From the NCBI GenBank assembly GCA_903897335.1, contig CAIUAY010000140.1, forward strand, positions 1-37,937: a stretch of DNA of 37,937 nt. The letters run 5' to 3'. The position numbers were made by a program, and so were the translations under genes. This document shows positions 28,360-37,937 of this stretch, in pieces. Source of the DNA: an uncultured Chromatium sp. (GTDB taxonomy: Bacteria > Pseudomonadota > Gammaproteobacteria > Chromatiales > Chromatiaceae). The notes beneath the pieces are model-generated. The model saw nothing but the letters and a program-made list of their open reading frames with translations, did no database searches and was not told the DNA's origin. The stretch's first letter is position 1. The number at the start of each line of letters is the position of its first letter.

Positions 28360-30434
28360 AGTGATTGAAGACGCGACAGATCGGCAACCAGCATCAGAAG
28401 TCCCGCCAGCGATTGCAGAAGCCGCAGACGGTTGTGGCGCACCCGGAGGTCATCTGACATGACCATGACCTCGGTGAAGAACGCATCGACATCCTCTTTC
28501 AGATCTGACAAAGCATCCAGCAGATTTATGTAGTCGCGCTGTTTAACAAGCGGATCAAGGCGTTCGCTTAACTCTCCAATGCGCGCTGCCAGCCGTGCCT
28601 CGGCAGGTTCAGTCAGAAGTGCCGGATCAATGCGTCCTGTATCGATACCATCAACCTTGTTCAGAATGTTGCGGATGCGTTTATTGGCGGCAGCCAGCGA
28701 CGTCGCAGCAGGTAAACGGCGGAAGGCGGTGACAGCGGCCATCCGCTGATCCATGTCCCAAGGATTAGTTAGCCCGGTCTGAATCACGGCCTCGACGGTA
28801 TCACCGGCGATGCCACGGTCACTGTAATACCCCTGCAAACGTTCGAGCATGTAGGCAAACACCGCCGCGACAGTATCCTCAGTCAGCATTCCGGGTGCAT
28901 AACCTTCATAGGCAGTCTGTAGCAGTTCGCTCAAATCGAGATCCAGCGGCGTCTCGATGAGCAGACGCAGCACGGCAATGGATGCTCGCCGCAGGCCGTA
29001 AGGATCACGGGCGCCGGTTGGACGCAGACCGATACCAAAGATGCCGACCAAGGTGTCGATCCGGTCGGCTAGCGCCAGCGCGATGCCACAACTGTTGGAT
29101 GGCAGCCGGTCACCGGCAAACCGTGGCAGATACTGTTCCTGCATCGCGGCGCACAGATCAGGGTCTTCCTTGTCGTGCTGCGCGTAGTAACGCCCCATGA
29201 TCCCTTGTAGATGCGGGAATTCAAACACCATGGAGGTGACGAGATCGCATTTGGCCAGATGCGCGGCGTGTTTAATCAATTGTGGGTCGGCACCCAGCAG
29301 TGGTGCCAGTGTGCGACCCAGACGCGCCACGCGCCGGCTTTTCTCGGCAATCGTGCCCAGTCTGTCCTGAAAGACCACTGTTTCTAAACGTCCCGCGAAG
29401 GCGGAGAGCGGCTGTTTCAGATCGTTCGACCAGAAGAATGCGGCATCCGCGAAGCGCGGACGGATAACCCGTTCATTGCCAGCCCGGATCAGTTCAGGAT
29501 CGCGGCTGACCAGATTGGTGATCGCAATGAAACTGGCCTGGAGGACGCCATTGCCATCATCGACTGGGAAATATTTCTGATGGCTCTGCATGGTCTCGAT
29601 CAGCACTTCTGGCGGCATTTCCAGATAACCAATATCGAAACGACACAGCAGCGCCTGTGGCCATTCCACCAGCGCCGTGACTTCATCAAGCAGGTCGCTG
29701 TCGATTTGAACGTGCAGACCATGCGCCTGCGCCAGTGCCTCAACCTGTTCACAGATCAGGTCACGCCGACGCGCAAAGGATGCCTCGACATAACCCGTGG
29801 CGCGTAGTACTTCGGGGTAGTCGGATGCCGAATACAGTGCAATGGGATCGGGATGATGGAAGCGGTGTCCCCGGGTGGATGGCGTCGCCGCGATGCCCAG
29901 CACGGTTCCAGTGATGGGCTGATCTCCCAGCATCAGACAGATCCATTGCACCGGGCGAACAAACTGCGCTTCCCGATCCCCCCAGCGCATCCGTTTTGGG
30001 ATCGGGAGTGCTGCCAGCGCGGCCTCAGTCATGGCCGGGACAAGTTGAGCAATCTCCATCCCAGGGCACGCGCTGTGATAGCTCAGCCAGGCACCCTTGC
30101 CGGTCTCTTCGCGTCCCAGTTTACTGAACTCAACACCGCAGGAGCGCGCAAAGCCAAGCGCCGCAGGCGTGGGTTGACCATCAGCGGTGAAGGCCGCTTG
30201 GACGGCAGGGCCGCGCCGCTCGATGATCTGGTCAGGCTGGCGGGTCTGCGTCCCGCGCACCAGCAGCGCCAACCGACGTGGCGTGGCAAAGGGCTCAATC
30301 GTTGAGAACGCGATGCGCTGTGACTCAAGCTGAAGCTGAAACTGTTCAGCAAACGCCTGTGACAAGCTGGACAGAGACTTAGGCGGGAGTTCCTCGGTTC
30401 CGATCTCGATCAATAGATCAGCATGGGTGTCCAA
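28356..30434 (-). CDS. glyS: Glycyl-tRNA synthetase beta subunit
   Basis: [21 protein letters not shown] (TTG start 30434 inferred), [48 protein letters not shown]. Confidence 0.95.
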   Translation of the reverse strand: MDTHADLLIEIGTEELPPKSLSSLSQAFAEQFQLQLESQRIAFSTIEPFATPRRLALLVRGTQTRQPDQIIERRGPAVQAAFTADGQPTPAALGFARSCGVEFSKLGREETGKGAWLSYHSACPGMEIAQLVPAMTEAALAALPIPKRMRWGDREAQFVRPVQWICLMLGDQPITGTVLGIAATPSTRGHRFHHPDPIALYSASDYPEVLRATGYVEASFARRRDLICEQVEALAQAHGLHVQIDSDLLDEVTALVEWPQALLCRFDIGYLEMPPEVLIETMQSHQKYFPVDDGNGVLQASFIAITNLVSRDPELIRAGNERVIRPRFADAAFFWSNDLKQPLSAFAGRLETVVFQDRLGTIAEKSRRVARLGRTLAPLLGADPQLIKHAAHLAKCDLVTSMVFEFPHLQGIMGRYYAQHDKEDPDLCAAMQEQYLPRFAGDRLPSNSCGIALALADRIDTLVGIFGIGLRPTGARDPYGLRRASIAVLRLLIETPLDLDLSELLQTAYEGYAPGMLTEDTVAAVFAYMLERLQGYYSDRGIAGDTVEAVIQTGLTNPWDMDQRMAAVTAFRRLPAATSLAAANKRIRNILNKVDGIDTGRIDPALLTEPAEARLAARIGELSERLDPLVKQRDYINLLDALSDLKEDVDAFFTEVMVMSDDLRVRHNRLRLLQSLAGLLMLVADLSRLQSL

Positions 30435-31353
30435 GCATCTTCTCCCGCGAAGTTGGCAGCATAGGGAAGCCAAGCGCCTCCCGGCTTTCGTAATAAGTCT
30501 GCGCGACGGCGCGTGACAGTGTGCGCACGCGCAGAATGAAACGCTGGCGCTCGGTGACTGAAATCGCGCCCCGCGCATCCAGCAGATTAAATGAGTGGGA
30601 TGCACGCAAGACCTGCTCGTAAGCTGGCAGGGGCAGACCTTTGGAAATCAGCTCGGTGCTGATGCGCTCGCAGGTATCGAACTGGGCAAACAGTGCGGCG
30701 GTATCGGCGATCTCAAAGTTGTAGGTTGACTGCTCGACCTCGTTCTGATGAAAGACATCGCCATAGGTCACGGTTCCGGTCGCAGCTTTGCTCCATGCCA
30801 GGTCGTAGACACTTTCGACCTCCTGGAGATACATGGCGATGCGTTCGAGTCCGTAGGTAATCTCGCCGGTGACGGGGCGACAGTCCAGACCGCCGACCTG
30901 CTGGAAATAGGTGAACTGGGTGACTTCCATGCCGTTGAGCCAGACTTCCCAACCCAGCCCCCACGCGCCAAGCGTTGGTGATTCCCAGTTGTCTTCTACA
31001 AAGCGGATGTCATGCGCCAGCGGGTCGATTCCCAGATGCCGTAATGAATTCAGATAAAGTTCCTGGATGTCGTCTGGCGAGGGCTTGAGCACGACCTGAA
31101 ACTGGTAATAATGCTGGAGACGGTTGGGATTCTGGCCGTAACGTCCATCAGTTGGACGGCGCGAGGGCTGAACGTAGGCGCAACGCCAGGGTTCCGGCCC
31201 GATCGAGCGCAGAAAGGTCGAAGGATGGAAGGTTCCAGCACCGACCTCCATGTCAAAAGGTTGCACGACGACACAACCGAGATCAGCCCAATAACGTTGC
31301 AGGGCAAAAACAAGACCTTGAAAGGTTGATAAATCCTCGGATGCGAGACTCAC
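30418..31353 (-). CDS. glyQ: Glycyl-tRNA synthetase alpha subunit
   Basis: [46 protein letters not shown]...[31 protein letters not shown]; start (GTG 31353 or ATG 31377) uncertain. Confidence 0.96.
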   Translation of the reverse strand: MSLASEDLSTFQGLVFALQRYWADLGCVVVQPFDMEVGAGTFHPSTFLRSIGPEPWRCAYVQPSRRPTDGRYGQNPNRLQHYYQFQVVLKPSPDDIQELYLNSLRHLGIDPLAHDIRFVEDNWESPTLGAWGLGWEVWLNGMEVTQFTYFQQVGGLDCRPVTGEITYGLERIAMYLQEVESVYDLAWSKAATGTVTYGDVFHQNEVEQSTYNFEIADTAALFAQFDTCERISTELISKGLPLPAYEQVLRASHSFNLLDARGAISVTERQRFILRVRTLSRAVAQTYYESREALGFPMLPTSREKMLGHPC

Positions 31354-31529
31354 AGCAGGCAGGCTCCCTGGAAACACGGCAGGAACGAAGGCCGATCAGT
31401 ATATCGGTTAGAACCAGGTCAATGCCAATAGGAGAATCTGGCGGTCAGATTGGGGGATTGTGCCAACAAGACGCTCATCGCTGGGACGGTTATCATTATC
31501 AGCAGATTTTGCTAAGTCAGGATAGGATC

Positions 31530-32045
31530 GTGCAGGCGCTAATCATCTTTTTCGCTGAGTTGTGCACGCTTCGCCGTGCGCCGCAGGATTTGCCCGCATC
31601 TGAAATCTTGTTGATGATGGCGCTGCTCGCCAATCTGCTGGCCGGGGTGCTGGTGGGCGTCACTGCGACTGTGCCGATCTGGACAAGTCTGCTTCAGGGG
31701 GTGATTGAGACGGCGACGACGCTGGCTGCGCTCGCTGTCGCACTTTACTTCACCAGGATACCTGGACGTTTTCGCCAGTCGGCAACCGCTCTGCTGGGCA
31801 GTGGCGCACTGCTTGGATGGCTTGCGCTCCTGCCACTCAGTCTCGATCCAGCCGGAGGCCAGGCGTCAAATCTGGCGGCGCTTGGAGCTTTCCTACTGCT
31901 CGGGCTGGTGATCTGGGGATTCGTCGTGACCGGCCATATCCTGCGCCATACCTTTGGTATCTCGCTCGGTTTGGGTTCTGCCATCGCGATGGTGTTTGAG
32001 ATGACCAACATCATGTGGATCACCGCGTTGTTTGGCAGCACCTGA
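31530..32045 (+). CDS. Multi-pass membrane protein, hypothetical (Yip1-like size and topology)
   Basis: VQALIIFFAELCTLRRAPQDLPASEILLMMALLANLLAGVLVGVT... several hydrophobic segments; GTG start inferred at 31530, within the longer track ORF 31152-32045. Confidence 0.6.
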   Translation: MQALIIFFAELCTLRRAPQDLPASEILLMMALLANLLAGVLVGVTATVPIWTSLLQGVIETATTLAALAVALYFTRIPGRFRQSATALLGSGALLGWLALLPLSLDPAGGQASNLAALGAFLLLGLVIWGFVVTGHILRHTFGISLGLGSAIAMVFEMTNIMWITALFGST

Positions 32046-32090
32046 AAACGGTTGGTACGCCACCCGCTACCGGTGACCCAACCATGCTGG

Positions 32091-35000
32091 TTACGTTAAC
32101 CGATTCAGTTGTCGTTCCCGCAGCCAGATGAAGATGACAGGGGTCACGACCAGGATATGCACCAGGCTGGAGACCATGCCGCCGATGACCGGAGTGGCCA
32201 GTGGCTGCATGATCTCAACACCGGTGCGCTGGAGCCAGAACATCGGCGTCAGGGAGGCAATGGTGGTGGCTACCGTCATGACTTTGGGGCGTAGCCGCAG
32301 CCGTGCGCCGGTCTTGACGGCCTCGATCAGCTCGGCGCGGGTCAGCGGGCGACCGAGTTGTTGGCGCATGTCCCGCACCGACTCATCCAGATAGGCGACC
32401 ATGATGATGCCGGTCTGAATGGCTGTGCCAAAGAGCGCGATATAGCCGATCCAGACAGCGACGCTGAAGTTAAAGCCCATCCACGCCTGCAACAGCACGC
32501 CGCCGGTGAGCGCGAAGGGCACCGCCAGAAGAACGTGCGCCGCCTCGCTGATCGAGCGAAAGGCCATCACCAGGGTGACAAAGATGATGAGAATGACGGC
32601 GGGGAAGACATAGAGCAGCGTCTGGCGGGCGCGTAACTGCTGTTCGTATTGTCCTGAATAGTCGATGGTCATGCCGGGCGCCAGAATGATTTCACTGGCA
32701 ATGCGCTCTTTAATCTCCGCGACGAAGGAACCGAGATCCCGGTCGCGGACATTGGCCTGGACAAAGACCCGTAGCCGTCCGTTCTCGCTCTGAATCTCGT
32801 TGGGGCCGACCACCCGCTTGAGATCGGCTACCTGGCGCAACTGCACGGTGGCACCGGACGGGGTGGCGACCAAAATCTCACCCAGCTTGTCGATATCGCT
32901 ACGATCCACCTGTTCCAGTCGCACTTGCAGCGGCCAGCGTTCGCGGCCTTTGATGGTGGTGCCGACGATCACGCCACCGATGCCGGCCTCCACCTGGCGG
33001 AAGACCTCCTGGACGCTGAGTCCATACCGGCCAAGCCGGTCTCGGCGGACTTCAATTTCCAGATAGGGCTTGCCCTGCACCCGCGACGGCGCAACGCCCA
33101 CCGCGCCCTGCACCTGATTGATGACGCGCTCGACTTCAAACGCCTTTTCTTGAAGCGCCGCGAGGTCATCGCCAAAAATTTTCACGCCAACCTGAGCGCG
33201 GATGCCAGTACTGGTCATCAGGATGCGATTTTCAATCGGTTGCAGGAAGCCGGGCACATAGCCGGGCAGTTCCATCAGGCGTGCCGCAAGGTCACTGATG
33301 ATGGACGCCTTGGTGGTTCCGGGCGGCCACTGATCGCGTGGCTTCAGCATGATGGTGGTTTCGATCATCTCGACCGGCGCGGGATCAGTGGCGGTGGTGG
33401 CGCGACCGAGTTTGCCAGCGACCGAGGCGACCGCCGGATGGGCGCGGATCACCTGATCCTGCCAGGCCATGATGCGTTTCACCTCGGTGAGCGAGGTGGC
33501 AGGCAGCAGCACCGGCATGAAGAGCAGCGAGCCCTCCTCCAGGGTGGGCATGAATTCGCTGCCGAATCCCTGGGTATGTCTGGAAACGGATTGAGGCAGG
33601 CGCGCATTGACCGATGACGGCAGACCCCAGGCGATGATGACGCAGACGGCAAGCAGGCTGGCTGCAAGTCCCAGCACTGTTTTACGATGCCACAACGCCC
33701 AGTCAAGCACTGGATCATAGATCCGCAGCAGACCCTGCATCAGCCAGTTCTCCGCTTCCGGTTTCAAAGGGCCACGCACCAGCAGGGTGCAGAACACCGG
33801 CACAGCCGTCACGGCTAACAGCGTGGCACCAATCAGTGCAAAGGTCTTGGTATAGGCCAGCGGATGGAAGAGCTTGCCCTCCTGCCCGGTCAGCAGGAAT
33901 ACCGGCACAAAAGCCAGGATGATGATCAGCATCGAGAAAACCATCGGCCGCCCCACCTGGGTGGCGGCGGTCAAGGTCTGGGCAAAAACCTCGGCGGCAT
34001 CCAGTTGACGCTTGAGCGCGGCCTCGGCACGTGCACAGTGCCGGATGACATTCTCGGTCATGACGATGCCCGCATCGACCAGCACGCCGATGGAGATGGC
34101 AATGCCGGTCAGCGACATGATGTTTGCGGCAATCCCGAACTGATCCATCAGGATCAATGCAATCAGGATCGACGCCGGTAGCGGCAGGGTGACAATCAGG
34201 ATGCTGCGAAAATGGAAGAGAAAGAGGATATGCATGAGGATGACCAGTCCGATCTCCTCGGTCAGCGCCTCCTTGAGCGTTCCGATAGCGCGTCCGATCA
34301 GATCGCTGCGGTCATAGAAGGCGACCACGCTGACGCCCTGCGGCAAGCCGGGAGTTAGGGCCGCGATTCGGCTCTTCACATCCGCAATGACCCGGTAGGC
34401 GTTTTCTCCATAGCGCATCACGACGATGCCGCCGACCACTTCACGTCCATCGACATCCAGTGCGCCACGACGAAAATCACCGCCGATCTGGATGGTCGCG
34501 ACATCGCGCAGATAGAGCGGAGTGCCGTTGCGTGGCAACACCGGAATGACCTCCAGATCGGCGGCATTCTGGATCAGGCCGATTCCGCGCACGATGAACT
34601 CAGCGCCATTTTCTTCAATGGTCTTGCCGCCGACGTTGAGGTTGCTCGCGGCCACGGCGTCCATCACCTCACCCAGGGTGGCACCGTACTGTTTCAGCTT
34701 GAGCGAGGAGACCTCGATCTGATATTGACGCACGAAGCCACCGAGACTGGCAACCTCGGCCACGCCTGACACGGCGGCGAGTTGATAGCGGACAAAGGTA
34801 TCTTGCAAGGTGCGCAGCGATCCCAAATCCTGGGTGCCGGATTCATCCTTGAGGTAATACTGATACACCCAGCCAAGACCGGTCGCATCAGGCCCGAGTC
34901 GCGCCGTCACGCCCTGGGGAAGCAGGTCGCCCAGTGAATTGAGCCGCTCCAGCACCCGGGTGCGGGCAAAGTAGGGATCGAGCGTATCGGCGAAGATAAC

Positions 35001-35282
35001 CGTCAGAAAGGAAAAGCCGAACATCGAACTGGCACGGACGGTCTTGACCCCGGCAAGACCCTGCAAGGAGACCGAGAGCGGGTAGGTGATCTGATCCTCC
35101 ACTTCCTGCGGCGAACGCCCCGGCCAGTCGGCATAGACGATGACCTGATTTTCCGAAAGATCGGGAATCGCGTCGATGGGCACCCGCTGGAGCGCGAACA
35201 GACCCCAGGCGCAGACTGCAAAAAAGCCGCTGATCACCAGAAAGCGGTGATGCAGCGACCAGTGAATGACCCACGCGATCAT
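32091..35282 (-). CDS. CusA/CzcA-family heavy-metal efflux RND permease
   Basis: VPIDAIPDLSENQVIVYADWPGRSPQEVEDQITYPLSVSLQGLAGVKTVRASSMFGFSFLTVIF; GSEFMPTLEEGSLLFMP; RILMTSTGIRAQVGVKIFG. ATGA overlap with the adaptor gene. Confidence 0.94.
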   Translation of the reverse strand: MIAWVIHWSLHHRFLVISGFFAVCAWGLFALQRVPIDAIPDLSENQVIVYADWPGRSPQEVEDQITYPLSVSLQGLAGVKTVRASSMFGFSFLTVIFADTLDPYFARTRVLERLNSLGDLLPQGVTARLGPDATGLGWVYQYYLKDESGTQDLGSLRTLQDTFVRYQLAAVSGVAEVASLGGFVRQYQIEVSSLKLKQYGATLGEVMDAVAASNLNVGGKTIEENGAEFIVRGIGLIQNAADLEVIPVLPRNGTPLYLRDVATIQIGGDFRRGALDVDGREVVGGIVVMRYGENAYRVIADVKSRIAALTPGLPQGVSVVAFYDRSDLIGRAIGTLKEALTEEIGLVILMHILFLFHFRSILIVTLPLPASILIALILMDQFGIAANIMSLTGIAISIGVLVDAGIVMTENVIRHCARAEAALKRQLDAAEVFAQTLTAATQVGRPMVFSMLIIILAFVPVFLLTGQEGKLFHPLAYTKTFALIGATLLAVTAVPVFCTLLVRGPLKPEAENWLMQGLLRIYDPVLDWALWHRKTVLGLAASLLAVCVIIAWGLPSSVNARLPQSVSRHTQGFGSEFMPTLEEGSLLFMPVLLPATSLTEVKRIMAWQDQVIRAHPAVASVAGKLGRATTATDPAPVEMIETTIMLKPRDQWPPGTTKASIISDLAARLMELPGYVPGFLQPIENRILMTSTGIRAQVGVKIFGDDLAALQEKAFEVERVINQVQGAVGVAPSRVQGKPYLEIEVRRDRLGRYGLSVQEVFRQVEAGIGGVIVGTTIKGRERWPLQVRLEQVDRSDIDKLGEILVATPSGATVQLRQVADLKRVVGPNEIQSENGRLRVFVQANVRDRDLGSFVAEIKERIASEIILAPGMTIDYSGQYEQQLRARQTLLYVFPAVILIIFVTLVMAFRSISEAAHVLLAVPFALTGGVLLQAWMGFNFSVAVWIGYIALFGTAIQTGIIMVAYLDESVRDMRQQLGRPLTRAELIEAVKTGARLRLRPKVMTVATTIASLTPMFWLQRTGVEIMQPLATPVIGGMVSSLVHILVVTPVIFIWLRERQLNRLT

Positions 35283-36985
35283 GGAACCGTTGGTTTGATC
35301 TCGTTGCCGCACCGGGGCATGGCCGATCCGAAGAAAGGATTGCGCAGTTCATGGGAACGCGAAAGCCAGCGGCCAGTACCGAGGACAGGACTCATCGGAC
35401 ACTGATAAATCCAGATTTCCTCGCGCTGCGGGAGGTGCTCGGCGCGAGCTAGATCAGCAACCGCCGTGCTGAATGGCTCGAAAGCGCGGCGGGCGGCATC
35501 CAGATCGGGACCATCGACCAGCGTGTCGGTGAATGCCGTCAGTTCGCGACGGGTCGCCGGAGTGCCGCTCGCAAGATAGGCGGCGAATGCCGAGCGCAGG
35601 ATGGGCAGGTTCTGCTGGTAGCCGGGCAGATCATCCGCCGCGAGCGCAGTCGCGGCATCGGCGGCGGCAAAGACCAGAGCACGCAGAAGCGCATAAGCTG
35701 TCTCGCTGTGGGGGGGCGTGTCAGCTGCAACCGTGGCAGGCAGCACTGGCACCGGTGCCGCTGCGGCAACATCGACGGCGGCATGGGCAAGCTGTGCCTG
35801 GGAATCGAGGATCAGGGCGGCCTGCGTGACCACCCGGTCGCCTGCACTCAGACCGCTCAACACTTCGACCTGGCGATCACCCACGCGCCCGAGCCGGATC
35901 GCCTGTGCCCGGTAGCCTTGATCACCCTGGTCGAGATAGACGATCGGTCGGCCACTGTGTTGAAGGACGGCGGCGCGCGGCACCAGCAGGGTATCCGGCG
36001 CGGTAACTGTCACCACTGCCTGCGCGGTCTGGCGGTAGCGCAATTGACGCTCAGGATTCTCCAGCGTGACCCGTACCCTCGCCGTGTGGGTCTGTTCGTT
36101 GAGGCTGGGATCGATGAAGCTGATCGTTGCGGTCAACACCTGGCCGGGCTGGGATGGCACCGAGACCTCCACGGTCTGCCCGAGACGCAACCAGGCCAGA
36201 TCCGGCTCATAGGCGTCGAAGACGAACCACATCCGCGAAAAATCGCCGATCTCGAACAGCGGATCGTTGGTCTTGACATACTGGCCCTCGTAGACCGCTC
36301 GCGAAATGACGGTGCCGGAGAGTGGTGCGCGAATATTGACCATCGCGGTCGGCTTGAGCGTGGCTTCCAGAATACGGATTTCCTCCTCGGTCAGACCCAG
36401 TTCAAGCAGGCGTTCGCGGGCTGACGCACGTTCGGATAAAGGGGTTGCGACCGCGCCGGCCTTGATCCGCTCGACATATTGGCGCTGGGCGGTGAGCATT
36501 TCAGGGCTGAACACGGTGGCGAGTGGTGCTCCGGCTTCAACCTCGGCGCCCACGTAATTGACCTGGAGCTTCTCGATGCGACCCGGCACCCGGGCAGCGA
36601 GGATGCGGTGTCGCGTGTCGTCATCCTCAATGATGCCGCTAACGCGCAGGGTACGGTTGAGCGCGCCCCGGGTGATCTCGCTGGTCTGAACCCCGATCAC
36701 TGCCGACTGGGAGTCGGTCAGCCTGACTAGGTTCGGATCGACCGCTGCCCCCTGATCACTGGCGACGGCCACCAGCTCCATGCCGCAGATGGTGCAGTGG
36801 TCGCCGGGTTGGTCGGATTTAATCCAGGGGTGCATGGGACACTGATACACCTGTATCTTGTGGCGATGCGCGGGGGGTTGGTTAGCGTCGTGCGTTTGGC
36901 TGGCCTGGCTATGATGATTGGGCAGAGCACCACCAACGGCAATCAGCGTCGTGAGTGCGAATAAAAGCGGTTGCTTCGCGTGCAT
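35279..36985 (-). CDS. CusB-type periplasmic adaptor with N-terminal heavy-metal-binding domain and C-terminal extension
   Basis: YQCPMHPWIKSDQPGDHCTICGMELV metal-binding motif; VRLTDSQSAVIGVQTSEITRGALNRTLRVSGIIEDDDTRHRILAARVPGRIEKL; C-terminal IYQCPMSPVLGTGRWLSRSHELRNPFFGSAMPRCGNEI. Confidence 0.92.
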   Translation of the reverse strand: MHAKQPLLFALTTLIAVGGALPNHHSQASQTHDANQPPAHRHKIQVYQCPMHPWIKSDQPGDHCTICGMELVAVASDQGAAVDPNLVRLTDSQSAVIGVQTSEITRGALNRTLRVSGIIEDDDTRHRILAARVPGRIEKLQVNYVGAEVEAGAPLATVFSPEMLTAQRQYVERIKAGAVATPLSERASARERLLELGLTEEEIRILEATLKPTAMVNIRAPLSGTVISRAVYEGQYVKTNDPLFEIGDFSRMWFVFDAYEPDLAWLRLGQTVEVSVPSQPGQVLTATISFIDPSLNEQTHTARVRVTLENPERQLRYRQTAQAVVTVTAPDTLLVPRAAVLQHSGRPIVYLDQGDQGYRAQAIRLGRVGDRQVEVLSGLSAGDRVVTQAALILDSQAQLAHAAVDVAAAAPVPVLPATVAADTPPHSETAYALLRALVFAAADAATALAADDLPGYQQNLPILRSAFAAYLASGTPATRRELTAFTDTLVDGPDLDAARRAFEPFSTAVADLARAEHLPQREEIWIYQCPMSPVLGTGRWLSRSHELRNPFFGSAMPRCGNEIKPTVP

Positions 36986-37049
36986 GACGTTACCAATATA
37001 GACTTGACTCAGTGGAATTGAGATATGCTCAATCGATCAATATGCAAGA

Positions 37050-37220
37050 TCAATTGTCAACGACCCCGCTCTGAAGGGCGGAGCGCGTGAGAGCACGTTC
37101 CGACGTTGACCAGACCAAGCCCTGCAAGGGGCTTCGGGCAACAACGGTTTAATGTGAACCCAGCGTCGGTCGTTCAGATCCGTCGGGTCGCGTTTCTTGA
37201 ATCGGCGTTTTTGGCTGTCA
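37050..37220 (+). ncRNA. Candidate HEARO / IscB-type omegaRNA (orphan)
   Basis: Compact set of stems: CCGCTC-TGAA-GGGCGG (37066-37081), GCGTG-AGAG-CACGT (37085-37098), AAGCCC-TGCAAG-GGGCTT (37117-37134), GGTT/AACC (37146-37160), all but the first two enclosed by long-range CCGACG (37100-37105)/CGTCGG (37164-37169). Overall layout resembles HEARO as remembered; not verified. Confidence 0.5.
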
Positions 37221-37415
37221 TGTCAAAAGATCGAAAGTTGACCTACTTCCTCTGCCCAGAACTTTCAAAACACGCTTTGAGGAATCAAACCATGAACGCC
37301 ATGACCTATCTGGGCGCTGCTGCCCTGGCCGACAGATGCATCCTCTGGCTGGATGTTTGATAGGGATCACTGACATGATCGTATTCCACGGATCAACCTT
37401 AGCCAACGTTTCAGT

Positions 37416-37901
37416 GTGCCGGTGATGACAGCTCAGTTCACTGCGTTCAGCCTGCGCATCGACGCCTTTGGTCGCCTAATCTATGCCGATGCGACGGGCA
37501 TCGAATATCCCGATGCGCTGCCAGTTCGCGCCTATCCACTGAGTGATTCCGAGAAATGGGTGATCCTCTGCGACAGTAAAGGGCGCGAACTGCACTGTAT
37601 CGAGGATTTGACCACCTTGCCCTTGGCACTGCGCGCGCTTCTGGAAGATGAACTGGCGCGGCGTGAATTCGTCCCACGCATCCGGCGCGTGATCCAGGTT
37701 TCCAGTTATCTGGAACCGGCAGAATGGGAGGTCGAGACCGATCGTGGCCTGACCCGTTTCGTTCTCAAGAGCGAGGAGGATGTGCGCCGTCTTGGGCCAT
37801 ACAGCGCCATGATTCTCGATGCACAGGGGGTGCGTTATCTGGTTCCCGACACCCGCGACCTGACAGCCTACGGACGACGGGCAGTTGATCGTTATCTATA
37901 A
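37416..37901 (+). CDS. DUF1854 domain protein (cyanophycin-metabolism-associated family)
   Basis: FSLRIDAFGRLIYADATGIEYPDALPVRAYPLS...SKGRELHCIEDLTTLPLALRALLEDELARREFVPRIRRVIQVSSYLEPAEWEVETDRGLTRFVLKSEEDVRRLGPYSAMILDAQGVRYLVPDTRDL. Confidence 0.8.
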   Translation: MPVMTAQFTAFSLRIDAFGRLIYADATGIEYPDALPVRAYPLSDSEKWVILCDSKGRELHCIEDLTTLPLALRALLEDELARREFVPRIRRVIQVSSYLEPAEWEVETDRGLTRFVLKSEEDVRRLGPYSAMILDAQGVRYLVPDTRDLTAYGRRAVDRYL

Positions 37902-37937
37902 TAACCCAAGTTGCCACCTTGATAGATCGGCGTCCAT

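Overview
The window reads as an ordinary gamma-proteobacterial chromosome segment (gene content resembles purple sulfur bacteria, which is inference only) carrying several insertions. Backbone on the minus strand unless noted: partial AMP-binding ligase, hemB, thioredoxin-fold protein (+), RimK-family ATP-grasp + GNAT/C39-peptidase pair, epmB, RpfE-like phosphoglycerate-mutase-family protein, metZ, purF, EF-G paralog, PEBP (+), cytochrome c maturation genes ccmABCDEFGHI, plsC, gmhB, glyS, glyQ, a membrane protein (+), CusA/CusB-type metal efflux genes, DUF1854 (+). Accessory content: (1) a standalone TnpB element with recognisable left-end and right-end (omegaRNA-like) hairpins, placed just upstream of the EF-G paralog. 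Its canonical RuvC-II Glu is replaced, and a candidate substitute Glu is present. (2) A defence-like block (single-chain restriction-methylase-specificity protein, HicA/HicB, Uma2-family protein) inserted co-directionally between ccmD and ccmE. (3) A DUF4160/DUF2442 pair inserted between ccmB and ccmC. (4) A structured-RNA candidate resembling the HEARO/IscB omegaRNA class, with no IscB ORF, upstream of cusBA. The two most interesting points are the ccm operon acting as a host for two co-directional accessory cassettes, and the two RNA-guided-nuclease-related loci. All calls come from reading the sequence; no searches were run.
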